64,000 nucleotides of DNA from assembly GCF_029894125.1 (NCBI RefSeq), contig NZ_JARXYZ010000010.1, positions 186,001 to 250,000 of the forward strand. The letters are read 5' to 3'. Shown here one piece after another: positions 8,207 through 17,206 of this stretch (positions are counted from its first letter, which is position 1; each line of letters starts with the position of its first letter). Both the position numbers and the translations under genes were made by a program. The DNA comes from Kitasatospora sp. MAA19 (GTDB lineage: Bacteria > Actinomycetota > Actinomycetes > Streptomycetales > Streptomycetaceae). The notes beneath the pieces were generated by a model. That model was not told where the DNA came from and searched no databases. It saw only the letters and a list, made by a program, of their open reading frames with translations.

Positions 8207-8228
8207 CACCGTGGGGCGACCCACGGTG
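8207..8228 (+). terminator. Hairpin directly after the exporter operon
   Basis: A perfect 9-bp stem (CACCGTGGG / CCCACGGTG) with a GCGA loop starts right after the TAA stop. It has no T-run. With the second hairpin at 8251-8290 it probably separates the exporter operon from the hopanoid cluster. Confidence 0.6.
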
Positions 8229-8250
8229 GTGGGTGCGTGAGCCACTCGTG

Positions 8251-8290
8251 CAGGGGGCCGGTTCCGGGGTTTTCCGGGGCCGGCCCCCTG
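8251..8290 (+). terminator. Strong GC hairpin between exporter and hopanoid operons
   Basis: Arms CAGGGGGCCGG (8251-8261) and CCGGCCCCCTG (8280-8290) are perfectly complementary, and the 18-nt centre (TTCCGGGGTTTTCCGGGG) can fold further. There is no clear T-run, as is common for Streptomyces terminators. Confidence 0.7.
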
Positions 8291-8486
8291 CCGTGCGCCC
8301 CCGCCGGTACCCCGGGTGGCCCGCCGCCGCGGGGGTGAGCGCCCCGTGCGCCGGGCGGGGCGGTCTTCTCCGGCGCGGCCCGTGGTGTCAGGCTGTAGGC
8401 GCGGGGGCGGTGTGCCGGACGTGGCGCCCCTGCTCGGACGCGTGTCCGAGTCGGGCCGGTGATACCCAGCGGTGTAGAACGGGGGA

Positions 8487-9476
8487 GTGACAGCAGTGTC
8501 GGCTTCGGCCCAGCCCAGAGATACGTCGGTGAACCGCTCCGCGGGGGAGACCCTGGACAAGGCGGGCGCGGAGAACTTCCCGGTCGCCCCGTTCTTCCTG
8601 CCCGCCGCCTGGCGCGACGACCTGATGGCGGTCTACGGCTTCGCCCGCCTGGTCGACGACGCCGGCGACGGCGACCTGGCCGATCCGGCCGCCACCGCCG
8701 CCCTGCTCGGGGTCGACGCCAGGCCCCCCGCCACTCCTTCGGCCCAGCCCGGCCCGCCGACTCCGGCGGAGGTCGCCTTCCGCCTCGCGCTGCTGGACGG
8801 CCTGGAGCACGACCTCGACCGGGTGTTCGGGGCGGCGCTCCACCCGGGGGGCCCCGACGGCCCCCGGCACCCGCTGCTGCGCCGCCTCGTCCCGCTGGTC
8901 GACCGGCGCGGGCTCACCCCGGAGCCGTTCCGCCGCCTGATCGAGGCCAACCGGGTGGACCAGACCACCGCCCGCTACGCCGACTTCGACGACCTCATCG
9001 GCTACTGCACCCTCTCCGCCGACCCGGTCGGCCGCCTGGTGCTGGCCATCGCCGGCGTCTCCACCCCCGAGCGGATCGAGCTGTCCGACGCGATCTGCAG
9101 CGGCCTCCAGGTGGTCGAACACCTGCAGGACGTGGCCGAGGACCTGGCCCGCGGCCGGATCTACCTCCCGACCGAGGACCTCGTCCGGTTCGGCGTCACC
9201 GAGGCCGACCTCGCCGCCCCCACCGCCGACGGCCCGGTGCGCGAGCTGATCGCCTTCGAGGTGCGTCGGGCCCGCACCCTGCTCGACCGCGGCGCGCCAT
9301 TGGTAGGTACGGTTCGGGGGAGGCTTCGACTGCTCCTGGCGGGATTCACCGCCGGCGGGTACGCGGCCCTGGCGGCCATCGAGGACGCCGGGTACGACGT
9401 ACTCGCGCAGCAGGCGAAGCCGGACAAGCGCCGCCTCGCAGCGAAGGCGGCGGCCATCTTCGCGAAGGGAAGGTGA
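8487..9476 (+). CDS. hpnC: Squalene synthesis enzyme HpnC
   Basis: A 329-residue squalene/phytoene-synthase-fold protein opening the hopanoid cluster. The first aspartate-rich motif is DDAGD (residues 57-61, in FARLVDDAGDGDL) and the second is DVAEDLARGR. In the HpnCDE route farnesyl diphosphate is converted by HpnD to presqualene diphosphate, by HpnC to hydroxysqualene, and by HpnE to squalene. The GTG at 8487 is preceded by GGGGGA. It overlaps hpnD by 4 nt (GTGA). The assignment of this copy as HpnC rests on its first position and the NFPVAPFFLP segment. Confidence 0.92.
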   Translation: MTAVSASAQPRDTSVNRSAGETLDKAGAENFPVAPFFLPAAWRDDLMAVYGFARLVDDAGDGDLADPAATAALLGVDARPPATPSAQPGPPTPAEVAFRLALLDGLEHDLDRVFGAALHPGGPDGPRHPLLRRLVPLVDRRGLTPEPFRRLIEANRVDQTTARYADFDDLIGYCTLSADPVGRLVLAIAGVSTPERIELSDAICSGLQVVEHLQDVAEDLARGRIYLPTEDLVRFGVTEADLAAPTADGPVRELIAFEVRRARTLLDRGAPLVGTVRGRLRLLLAGFTAGGYAALAAIEDAGYDVLAQQAKPDKRRLAAKAAAIFAKGR

Positions 9477-10375
9477 ACGCCCGAGTGGCGGCATCACCAC
9501 TGGCGTCGGCCCAGGTCATGGCGGCGTACCGGTACTGCGAGGCAGTCACCGGACTTCAGGCGCGCAACTTCAGCTATGGCATCCGGCTGCTTCCCGAACC
9601 CAAGCGGCTGGCCATGTCGGCCCTGTACGCCCTGGCCCGCCGGGTCGACGACATCGGCGACGGGGACCTCCCGTCCGACCGCAAGGCCGAGGCGCTGGTG
9701 CGCACCCGGGAACTGGTGGACGAGGTCCGCGCCGGGGCGGTCGCCGAGGACGACACCGACCCGATCAAGGTCGCGCTGGCCGACGCGGCCCGGCGCTTCC
9801 CGATCCCGCTCGGCGGCTTCGACGAACTGATCGACGGCGTCGAGATGGACCTCAAGGGTGCCGAGTACCAGACCTACGAGGAGCTGAAGGTCTACTGCCG
9901 CTGTGTGGCCGGCGCGATCGGCCGGCTCTCGCTCGGCGTGTACGGCTGCGAGGACCCCGAGCGCGGGGCACGGTACGCGGACACCCTGGGCCTGGCCCTG
10001 CAGCTCACCAACATCCTGCGCGACCTGCGCGAGGACGCCCTGAACGGCCGCACCTACCTGCCCACCGAGGACCTGGCCCGATTCGGCTGCGAGCAGGGCT
10101 TCGCCCTGCCCAGGCCGCCGGTCGGCGCCGACTTCACCGGCCTGGTGGCCTTCGAGGCCGCCCGCGCCCAGGCCGCCTTCGAGGACGGCCTGCGGCTGCT
10201 GCCGATGCTCGACCGCCGCAGCCGGGCCTGCACCGCCGCGATGGCCGGGATCTACCACCGGCTGCTCGGCCGGATCGCCGCCGACCCCGAGTCGGTGCTG
10301 CGCGGCCGGGTCTCGCTGCCGGGCTGGGAGAAGGCGTACGTGGCGCTTTCCGGGCTCGCCGGGGGGCGTTCTTGA
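9473..10375 (+). CDS. hpnD: Presqualene diphosphate synthase HpnD
   Basis: A 300-residue paralogue of HpnC. It joins two farnesyl diphosphates to presqualene diphosphate. The first motif, DDIGD (residues 59-63), lies in ARRVDDIGDGDLP and the second is LRDLREDALNGRTYLP. The opening YRYCEAVTGLQARNFSYGI is characteristic of HpnD. The GTG start at 9473 overlaps the hpnC stop; a second GTG at 9485 is also possible. The longer frame seen upstream is only the hpnC shadow. Confidence 0.93.
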   Translation: MNARVAASPLASAQVMAAYRYCEAVTGLQARNFSYGIRLLPEPKRLAMSALYALARRVDDIGDGDLPSDRKAEALVRTRELVDEVRAGAVAEDDTDPIKVALADAARRFPIPLGGFDELIDGVEMDLKGAEYQTYEELKVYCRCVAGAIGRLSLGVYGCEDPERGARYADTLGLALQLTNILRDLREDALNGRTYLPTEDLARFGCEQGFALPRPPVGADFTGLVAFEAARAQAAFEDGLRLLPMLDRRSRACTAAMAGIYHRLLGRIAADPESVLRGRVSLPGWEKAYVALSGLAGGRS

Positions 10376-10431
10376 TTCTCACCACAGTTCTGTCACGCTG
10401 TGTCAGCGGGGAATCACCTGCGGGTGGAGCA

Positions 10432-10551
10432 GTGTTGACCACGACTGTGCCGACCACGAGCGTGCCGACCACGAACGGGCCCGCCACAGGCGTGCCGGCC
10501 ACAGCGACCGCCGCCGGGCGGTCCAGCAATCGCGAGGGGGAGGGTCGATGA
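10432..10551 (+). CDS. Possible 39-residue leader ORF before hpnE
   Basis: A GTG at 10432 opens a 40-codon frame whose TGA overlaps the hpnE ATG (ATGA at 10548-10551). It is rich in Thr/Val/Pro and made of imperfect repeats (TTTVPTTSVPTTNGPATGVP). No clear ribosome-binding site precedes it. It may be a coupling leader or a chance frame in repetitive spacer DNA. Confidence 0.25.
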   Translation: MLTTTVPTTSVPTTNGPATGVPATATAAGRSSNREGEGR

Positions 10552-11981
10552 CCGGGCGAGCCGATGCCGCGCGCCCGGCCGCCGTCGTGATCGGCGGTGG
10601 CCTGGCCGGGATCACCGCCGCGCTGCGGCTGGCCGAGGCCGGCCACCGGGTCACGCTGGCCGAGGGGCGGCCCCGGCTCGGCGGGCTGGCGTTCTCCTTC
10701 CAGCGCGGTGAGCTGACCGTCGACAACGGCCAGCACGTCTACCTGCGCTGCTGCACCGCCTACCGCGGCCTGCTGGAGCGGCTCGGCGCCACCCGGCTGG
10801 TCACCCTGCAGGACCGGCTGGACGTCCCGGTGCTCTCCGTCTCCGGGTCCGAGACGGCCCCGGTGCGCACCCTCGGCCGGCTGCGCCGGGCCGGCCTGCC
10901 CGTCCCGCTGCACCTGGCCGGCAGCCTCGCCCGCTACCCGCACCTCGGGCCGGCCGACCGCGCCCGGGTGGTCCGCGGCGCGCTCGCCCTGCAGGGTCTG
11001 GACCTCGCGGACCCGGCGCTGGACGAGATCTCCTTCGGCGAGTGGCTGCGCCGCAACGGGCAGAACGCGAACACCCTCGCCGCGCTCTGGGACCTGGTCG
11101 GCGTCGCGACCCTGAACGCCCGGGCCGACCAGGTGTCCCTGGCACTCGCCGCGATGGTGTTCAAGACCGGCCTGCTCTCCGACCCGGGCGCCTCCGACAT
11201 CGGCATGGCCGCCGTCCCGCTCGGCACGATCCACCACGACCGGGCGCTCGCCGAGCTGGAACGCGCCGGCGTGAAGGTGCTGCTGCGCGCCCGCGTCGCG
11301 GAGCTCAAGCCCGCCGAGCCCCAGCACGCCGTCCGGCTGGAGGGCGCGGAGCCGATCGCCGCCGAGACCGTCGTCCTGGCCGGTGCCCAGGACAGCGCGG
11401 CCGCCCTGCTGCCCCCGAACGCGATCGCCGACCAGGAGCGGCTGGCCGACTTCGGCACCGCGCCGATCCTCAACGTGCACGTGGTCTACGACCGCAAGGT
11501 GCTGCGCCGACCGTTCTTCGCCGCCCTCGGCTCCCCGGTGCAGTGGGTCTTCGACCGCACCGCGCACTCCGGCCTGGCCGGCACCGAACTCGGCCGGGCC
11601 CACCCCGGCGCCCAGTACCTGGCGCTCTCGCAGTCCGCCGTCCAGGACGAGATCGACCTGCCGGTGGCCGAGCTGCGCCGCCGCTACCTGCCGGAGCTGG
11701 CCCGGCTGCTGCCGGCCGCGGCCGGCGCCGAGGTGCTGGACTTCTTCGTCACCCGCGAGCGCACCGCCACCTTCGACCCGGCGCCCGGCAGCGCGCAGCT
11801 GCGCCCGTCGGCCCGGACGAACGTCCCCGGCCTGGTGCTGGCCGGCGCGTGGACGGCCACTGGCTGGCCCGCGACCATGGAGGGGGCCGTGCGCAGCGGC
11901 CACGCCGCCGCCGACGAGGCACTCGCCGCGACCGGCACCCGGCTCCCGGTGGACCGGGGCGACGGGAGGTGGCCCCGGTGA
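10548..11981 (+). CDS. hpnE: Hydroxysqualene dehydroxylase HpnE
   Basis: A 477-residue FAD-dependent amine-oxidase/phytoene-desaturase-fold enzyme that reduces hydroxysqualene to squalene. The dinucleotide-binding motif VVIGGGLAGI is at residues 13-22, followed by VTLAEGRPRLGGLAFSF and DNGQHVYLRCC; the C-terminal FAD-binding block is VLAGAWTATGWPATMEGAV. The ATG at 10548 is preceded by GAGGGGGAGGG. The stop overlaps a GTG (11978) in the frame of the next gene. Confidence 0.93.
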   Translation: MTGRADAARPAAVVIGGGLAGITAALRLAEAGHRVTLAEGRPRLGGLAFSFQRGELTVDNGQHVYLRCCTAYRGLLERLGATRLVTLQDRLDVPVLSVSGSETAPVRTLGRLRRAGLPVPLHLAGSLARYPHLGPADRARVVRGALALQGLDLADPALDEISFGEWLRRNGQNANTLAALWDLVGVATLNARADQVSLALAAMVFKTGLLSDPGASDIGMAAVPLGTIHHDRALAELERAGVKVLLRARVAELKPAEPQHAVRLEGAEPIAAETVVLAGAQDSAAALLPPNAIADQERLADFGTAPILNVHVVYDRKVLRRPFFAALGSPVQWVFDRTAHSGLAGTELGRAHPGAQYLALSQSAVQDEIDLPVAELRRRYLPELARLLPAAAGAEVLDFFVTRERTATFDPAPGSAQLRPSARTNVPGLVLAGAWTATGWPATMEGAVRSGHAAADEALAATGTRLPVDRGDGRWPR

Positions 11982-12199
11982 CGGCGGGCGCCGCCGTCGG
12001 GGACCCCGCCAGACCCGGCGGGCGCGCCGTCGGCCGAGCCGGTGTCACCGACTCCGGCCGCACCGACGCGGGCCCTACCGACGCCGGCCGCACCGACACC
12101 GGCGACACTGGCACCAGCCGCATCCACACCAGCCGCACCGACATCGCAAGCACCCGGCCGCCCCGGGCGGTCCGGCACCACGAGGGAGAGGGAACGCAC
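11982..12199. repeat. Low-complexity spacer between hpnE and the polyprenyl synthase
   Basis: The spacer is built from imperfect copies of GGCCGCACCGAC / GCCCTACCGACGCC. In the frame of the downstream gene it reads as repeats of the type T-D-x-G-R-T (TDSGRTDAGPTDAGRTDTGD). It is either non-coding or a disordered N-terminal extension of the prenyltransferase started from the GTG at 11978. Confidence 0.6.
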
Positions 12200-13288
12200 G
12201 TGGAGTCACGCACCGGCATCGCCGTCGGAGGCACGGCGCACGCCGAACCGGTCTCGGTGCCGGAGCTGCTCGCCCGCAGCCGCACGCTCTGCACCCCGCC
12301 GCTACGGGCCGCGGTCGCCCGTTTGGCCGCACCGATGGACACCGTCGCCGCCTACCACTTCGGCTGGATCGACCGGGACGGCACCCCGGTCAAGGGCGAC
12401 GGCGGCAAGGCCGTGCGCCCTGCTCTGGCGCTGCTGTCCGCCCAGGCCGCCGGCGCCGCCGCAGAGGTCGGCGTGCCGGGCGGAGTCGCGGTTGAACTGG
12501 TGCACAACTTCTCCCTGCTCCATGATGATCTGATGGACGGTGACGAGACCCGGCGGCACCGGGCCACCGCCTGGACGGTCTTCGGGCCGGCCCAGGCGAT
12601 CCTGGTCGGCGACGCCCTGGCGACGCTCGGCACGGAGGTGCTGCTCGACGCCGCGGTGACCGGCGGTACGAGCCCCACCGATGTCGTGCGTGCCGTCCGG
12701 CTGCTCACCACGGCAAGCCGCCGGCTGATCGACGGCCAGGCCATGGACGTCGCCTTCGAGCAGCGCGACAGCGTCACCGTCGCCGAGTGCCTGGAGATGG
12801 AGGGCGGCAAGACCGCGGCGCTGCTGGCCGCCGCCTCCGCGATCGGCGCCGTCCTGGCCGGGGCCGACGACAAGGTCTCCGAACCGCTCCAGCGCTACGG
12901 CCACCACCTGGGCCTGGCCTTCCAGGCGGTGGACGACCTGCTCGGCATCTGGGGCGCCACCGAGGTCACCGGCAAGCCGCACTGGGGGGACCTGCGCCAG
13001 CGCAAGAAGTCCCTGCCGGTCGCCGCCGCGCTGGCCGAGGGCGGGGCGGCCTCGCGCAGGCTCGCCGAGCAACTGGCCGACCCGAAGGGCCGCGGAGAGG
13101 AGGGCGAGCCCGAGCTCGCCGCCCGGGCCGCGCTGATCGAGGAGGCCGGCGGCCGCGCCTGGACCCAGGAGGAAGCCCGCCGCCAGCACACGACTGCCCT
13201 CGCCGCCCTGGACGAGGTGCCCATGTCCGACGAGGTGCGCGAGCACTTCGTCGCACTCGCCGAATTCGTGGTGGTACGAGAGAGGTGA
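12200..13288 (+). CDS. Polyprenyl (farnesyl-type) diphosphate synthase
   Basis: A 362-residue trans-isoprenyl diphosphate synthase, expected to make the farnesyl diphosphate used by HpnD. The first aspartate-rich motif, DDLMD, is at residues 109-113 (in LLHDDLMDGDETRRH); the second is AFQAVDDLLGIWG, where the third Asp of DDxxD is Gly, a form often seen in actinobacterial enzymes. GTG 12200 is chosen because GGGAGAGGG lies just upstream. An in-frame GTG at 11978 overlaps the hpnE stop and would add 74 low-complexity residues, so this start is uncertain. The exact chain length of the product cannot be read from sequence. Confidence 0.9.
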   Translation: MESRTGIAVGGTAHAEPVSVPELLARSRTLCTPPLRAAVARLAAPMDTVAAYHFGWIDRDGTPVKGDGGKAVRPALALLSAQAAGAAAEVGVPGGVAVELVHNFSLLHDDLMDGDETRRHRATAWTVFGPAQAILVGDALATLGTEVLLDAAVTGGTSPTDVVRAVRLLTTASRRLIDGQAMDVAFEQRDSVTVAECLEMEGGKTAALLAAASAIGAVLAGADDKVSEPLQRYGHHLGLAFQAVDDLLGIWGATEVTGKPHWGDLRQRKKSLPVAAALAEGGAASRRLAEQLADPKGRGEEGEPELAARAALIEEAGGRAWTQEEARRQHTTALAALDEVPMSDEVREHFVALAEFVVVRER

Positions 13289-13295
13289 CGTTACG

Positions 13296-15380
13296 TTGAC
13301 AGCAACCGCGGACGGCCGGCTCGACCCTGAGTACGATTCCGAGCCGGTCGCGGTGGGCGACCGCCCCCCGACCCTGCTGGGCGCCGGGCGGTGGCAGCCC
13401 GAGGACACCGACCGGCTCCGGCCGGCCGGTGAGGCGGATCTCGGACCGGCCGACGCGCGGGAGGCCCTGGCCCGCGCCACCACGCACCTGCTCTCGCTGC
13501 AGAGCTCCGAGGGCTGGTGGAAGGGCGACCTGGAGACCAACGTCACCATGGACGCCGAGGACTTACTGCTCCGGCAGTTCCTCGGGATCCGGACCGAGGA
13601 ACAGACCAAGGCCACCGCCGAATGGATCCGGTCCCAGCAGCGGGAGGACGGCACCTGGGCCACCTTCCACGGCGGGCCGCCCGAACTGTCCACCACCGTC
13701 GAGGCGTACGTCGCCCTCAAGCTCGCCGGCGACGACCCCGACGCCCCGCACATGCTGGCCGCCGCGCGGTACGTCCGCTCCGCCGGGGGCATCGCGGCCG
13801 CCCGGGTCTTCACCCGGATCTGGCTCGCGCTCTTCGGCTGGTGGCCGTGGGAGCGGCTGCCCGAGATGCCGCCCGAGATCATCTTCCTGCCCAAGTGGCT
13901 GCCGCTGAACATCTACGCCTTCGGCTGCTGGGCCCGCCAGACCATCGTCCCGCTGACCGTCGTCTCGGCCCACCGCCCCGTCCGTCCGGCGCCCTTCCCG
14001 CTCACCGAGCTGCACACCGACCCGGACCACCCCTACCCTGACCGGCCGCTCGCCCCCGCCACCAGCTGGGACGGCCTCTTCGAGCGCCTCGACAAGGTCC
14101 TGCACGCCTACCACCGGCGCGCCGTGCGCCCGCTGCGCCGGCTCGCCGTCTCCCAGGCCTGCCGCTGGATCGTCGAACGGCAGGAGGCCGACGGCTGCTG
14201 GGGAGGTATCCAGCCGCCCGCCGTCTACTCGCTGATCGCCCTGCACCTGGAGGGCTACGAGCTGGAGCACCCGGTGATGCAGGCCGGGCTCTCCTCCTTC
14301 GACCGCTTCACCGTGCACACCGGGGACGGCCGGCGCTGGTTGGAGGCCTGCCAGTCCCCGGTCTGGGACACCTGCCTGGCCACCATCGCGCTGGTGGACG
14401 CCGGGCTGCCGGCCGACCACCCGGCGCTGGTCTCGGCCGTCGACTGGATGCTCGGCGAGGAGATCCGCAAGAGCGGCGACTGGTCCGTCCAGCGGCCCTC
14501 GCTGGCCCCCGGCGGCTGGGCCTTCGAGTTCGAGAACGACACCTACCCCGACATCGACGACACCGCCGAGGTGGTGCTCGCGCTGCGCCGGGTCGCCCAC
14601 CCCGACCAGGCCAAGGTCGACGCGGCGATGGACCGCGGCGTGCTCTGGAACCTCGGCATGCAGTCCAAGAACGGCGCCTGGGGCGCCTTCGACGTCGACA
14701 ACACCAGCACGCTGCCCAACAAGCTGCCGTTCTGCGACTTCGGCGAGGTGGTCGACCCGCCGTCCGCCGACGTCACCGCCCACGTGGTGGAGATGCTCGC
14801 CGAGACCGGCCGGGCCCGCGACCGGGGCACCCGGCGCGGCGTCGAGTGGCTGCTGCGCAACCAGGAGGCGGACGGCTCCTGGTTCGGCCGCTGGGGCACC
14901 AACTACATCTACGGCACCGGCTCGGTGCTGCCCGCCCTGGTCGCGGCGGGCGTGCCGGACGAGCACCCGGCGATCCGCCGCGCCGTCCGCTGGCTGGAGG
15001 ACCGGCAGAACGCCGACGGCGGCTGGGGCGAGGACATGCGCTCCTACGACGACCCGGCACGCTGGGCCGGGCGCGGGGACTCCACCGCCTCGCAGACCGC
15101 CTGGGCGCTGATGGCGCTGCTCGCGGCCGGTGAGGGCCCGGACGGCCGGGCCAACCCGGCGGTGGAGCGCGGGGTGGACTGGCTGGTGCGCACCCAGCTG
15201 CCCGAGGGCACCTGGGACGAGCCGCAGTTCACCGGCACCGGGTTCCCGTGGGACTTCTCCATCAACTACCACCTGTACCGGCTGGTCTTCCCGGTCACCG
15301 CGCTCGGCCGCTACCTGCACGGCAGCCCCGCCGTCGGCCGGGAGAACGGCGAGACCCCGGCGATCGGGGCGGCGCGGTGA
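13296..15380 (+). CDS. shc: Squalene-hopene cyclase
   Basis: A 694-residue monotopic membrane enzyme that cyclises squalene to hopene/hopanol. The catalytic D-x-D-D motif is in TYPDIDDTAEV (about residue 419). Repeated QW motifs are visible, e.g. QSSEGWWKGDLE, QEADGCWGG, QEADGSWFGRW and QNADGGWGED. Full family length. The only in-frame start after the previous stop is TTG at 13296, behind GAGAGG. Codon 90 (13563-13565) is TTA, a leucine codon very rare in such genomes and read by the bldA tRNA in Streptomyces. The stop overlaps the GTG of hpnG. Confidence 0.96.
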   Translation: MTATADGRLDPEYDSEPVAVGDRPPTLLGAGRWQPEDTDRLRPAGEADLGPADAREALARATTHLLSLQSSEGWWKGDLETNVTMDAEDLLLRQFLGIRTEEQTKATAEWIRSQQREDGTWATFHGGPPELSTTVEAYVALKLAGDDPDAPHMLAAARYVRSAGGIAAARVFTRIWLALFGWWPWERLPEMPPEIIFLPKWLPLNIYAFGCWARQTIVPLTVVSAHRPVRPAPFPLTELHTDPDHPYPDRPLAPATSWDGLFERLDKVLHAYHRRAVRPLRRLAVSQACRWIVERQEADGCWGGIQPPAVYSLIALHLEGYELEHPVMQAGLSSFDRFTVHTGDGRRWLEACQSPVWDTCLATIALVDAGLPADHPALVSAVDWMLGEEIRKSGDWSVQRPSLAPGGWAFEFENDTYPDIDDTAEVVLALRRVAHPDQAKVDAAMDRGVLWNLGMQSKNGAWGAFDVDNTSTLPNKLPFCDFGEVVDPPSADVTAHVVEMLAETGRARDRGTRRGVEWLLRNQEADGSWFGRWGTNYIYGTGSVLPALVAAGVPDEHPAIRRAVRWLEDRQNADGGWGEDMRSYDDPARWAGRGDSTASQTAWALMALLAAGEGPDGRANPAVERGVDWLVRTQLPEGTWDEPQFTGTGFPWDFSINYHLYRLVFPVTALGRYLHGSPAVGRENGETPAIGAAR

Positions 15381-16057
15381 CCACCGCCCCCCTCCTGGTG
15401 CTCTGCGCGCTGGGTCCCGAGGTCTGGGCGCTGCGCGGCGGCGACTGGCGCGGCTCGGCCGGCGGGCCGCCGGTGCTGGTGCGCACCGGTATGGGCCGAC
15501 GGCGCGCCGCGCTGGCCGTCCGCCGGCTGCTCGGCTCCGCCCCGGGCGGCTACGGCGCGGTCGTGGTGGCCGGCTTCGGCGCCGCGGTCGGCCCGGGCGT
15601 GCTGCCGGGCGACGTCGTGGTCGCCGACGGCGTGCGCGACGCGGAGGGGCACCTGTACCCGGTCGACTCCGGCCCGGAGCTCGCCCGGGCCCTGAAGGAG
15701 CTCGGCCTGACCGCGCACGCCGGGGTGCACCACACCGCCGACCACGTGGTCCGCGGCCTCGAACGGCGGGCCCTGCACCTGCAGGGCGCGCTCGCCGTCG
15801 ACATGGAGGCCGCCGCGGTGCTGGCCGCGCTGCGGGAGCGGCGGCCGACGCTGCCCGCCGCCGTCCTGCGGGTGGTGGTGGACACCCCCGAGCGCGAACT
15901 GCTGCGGCCCGGCACCCTCCCGGCCGGGGTGCGCGCCTGGCGGACCCTGCGGGCGACGGTACCCGCCCTGGTCGACTGGTACCGGCAGGAGGCCCGGCCC
16001 GGCTCCGCAGACCTGAACCACCCCACATCCTCGACGCTCCCTCAGGAGGCGAGCTAG
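15377..16057 (+). CDS. hpnG: Adenosylhopane nucleosidase/phosphorylase HpnG
   Basis: A 226-residue protein of the purine-nucleoside-phosphorylase/nucleosidase superfamily, acting on adenosylhopane to release adenine and give (phospho)ribosylhopane. Visible are the phosphate-loop-like segment VVVAGFGAAVGPGVLPGDVV and the ribose/base-binding VDMEAAAVLAAL (about residues 137-148). The GTG start at 15377 overlaps the shc stop (GTGA). The position between shc and hpnH is the conserved arrangement. Confidence 0.9.
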   Translation: MTTAPLLVLCALGPEVWALRGGDWRGSAGGPPVLVRTGMGRRRAALAVRRLLGSAPGGYGAVVVAGFGAAVGPGVLPGDVVVADGVRDAEGHLYPVDSGPELARALKELGLTAHAGVHHTADHVVRGLERRALHLQGALAVDMEAAAVLAALRERRPTLPAAVLRVVVDTPERELLRPGTLPAGVRAWRTLRATVPALVDWYRQEARPGSADLNHPTSSTLPQEAS

Positions 16058-16059
16058 CC

Positions 16060-17088
16060 ATGGCCATGCCGTTGCGCCAGACCGTGCGGGTCGGCACCTA
16101 CCTCATGCAGCAGAAGCTGCTCAAACGGCGGGACAAGTTCCCACTGATCGTCGAACTGGAGCCGCTGTTCGCCTGCAACCTCGCCTGCGAAGGCTGCGGC
16201 AAGATCCAGCACCCGGCGGGCGTCCTGAAGCAGCGGATGCCGGTGGCCCAGGCGGTCGGCGCGGTCCTGGAGTCGGGTGCCCCGATGGTCTCGATCGCCG
16301 GCGGCGAGCCGCTGATGCACCCGCAGATCGACGAGATCGTCCGCCAGCTCGTCGAGCGCCGCAAGTACGTCTTCCTCTGCACCAACGCGCTGCTGCTGCG
16401 CAAGAAGATCGACAAGTTCAAGCCCTCGCCGTACTTCACCTTCGCCGTGCACATCGACGGCATGCGCGAGCGGCACGACGAGTCGGTGGCCAAGGAGGGC
16501 ACCTTCGACGAGGCGGTGGCGGCGATCAAGGAGGCCAAGCGGCGCGGCTTCCGGGTCACCACGAACAGCACCTTCTTCAACACCGACACCCCGCAGACCA
16601 TCGTCGAGGTGCTGGACTTCCTCAACGACGAACTCAAGGTCGACGAGATGATGATCTCCCCGGCCTACGCCTACGAGAAGGCCCCCGACCAGGAGCACTT
16701 CCTCGGTGTCGACCAGACCCGGGAGCTCTTCCGCAAGGCCTTCGCCGGCGGCAACCGGAGCCGCTGGCGGCTCAACCACAGCCCGCTCTTCCTGGACTTC
16801 CTGGAGGGCAAGGCCGACTTCGAGTGCACCCCCTGGGGCATCCCCAACTACTCGCTGTTCGGCTGGCAGCGGCCCTGCTACCTGATGGCCGACGGCTACG
16901 TGCCCACCTACCGCGAACTCGTCGAGAAGACCGACTGGAGCAAGTACGGCCGCGGCAAGGACCCGCGCTGCGCCAACTGCATGGCGCACTGCGGCTACGA
17001 GCCGACCGCCGTACTCGCCACCATGGGCTCGCTCAAGGAGTCGCTGCGCGCGATCACCGAGACCGTCGGCGCCAACCGCGGCCGCTGA
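16060..17088 (+). CDS. hpnH: Adenosylhopane synthase HpnH (radical SAM)
   Basis: A 342-residue radical SAM enzyme that couples the 5'-deoxyadenosyl group to diploptene. The [4Fe-4S] cysteine motif is C39-NLA-C43-EG-C46 (in FACNLACEGCGK). The SAM-binding glycines are in SIAGGEPLMHP. C-terminal cysteines (CANCMAHCGYEPTA) match the family. The ATG at 16060 has CAGGAGG upstream, 2 nt after the hpnG stop. A longer frame upstream is a shadow of hpnG. Confidence 0.95.
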   Translation: MAMPLRQTVRVGTYLMQQKLLKRRDKFPLIVELEPLFACNLACEGCGKIQHPAGVLKQRMPVAQAVGAVLESGAPMVSIAGGEPLMHPQIDEIVRQLVERRKYVFLCTNALLLRKKIDKFKPSPYFTFAVHIDGMRERHDESVAKEGTFDEAVAAIKEAKRRGFRVTTNSTFFNTDTPQTIVEVLDFLNDELKVDEMMISPAYAYEKAPDQEHFLGVDQTRELFRKAFAGGNRSRWRLNHSPLFLDFLEGKADFECTPWGIPNYSLFGWQRPCYLMADGYVPTYRELVEKTDWSKYGRGKDPRCANCMAHCGYEPTAVLATMGSLKESLRAITETVGANRGR

Positions 17089-17206
17089 GCGGGTCGTTCG
17101 ACCGCTCCCGAGGACACCCCGCCCGGCCCGGGCCCCGCGCCCGGGCCGGCCCCGCCCCCGCCGGGCGGCGGCACCACCGCACCACTTCGAGTCGTGAGGT
17201 GTACCC

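Noticed and set aside
10134..11903. 589-codon minus-strand frame opposite hpnE
   Set aside because: Antisense shadow; low-complexity Gly/Arg/Ala composition and no motif.
13563..16097. 844-codon open frame on the minus strand opposite shc and hpnG
   Set aside because: It is an antisense shadow typical of GC-rich codon bias. It has no domain and lies opposite genes with strong family motifs.
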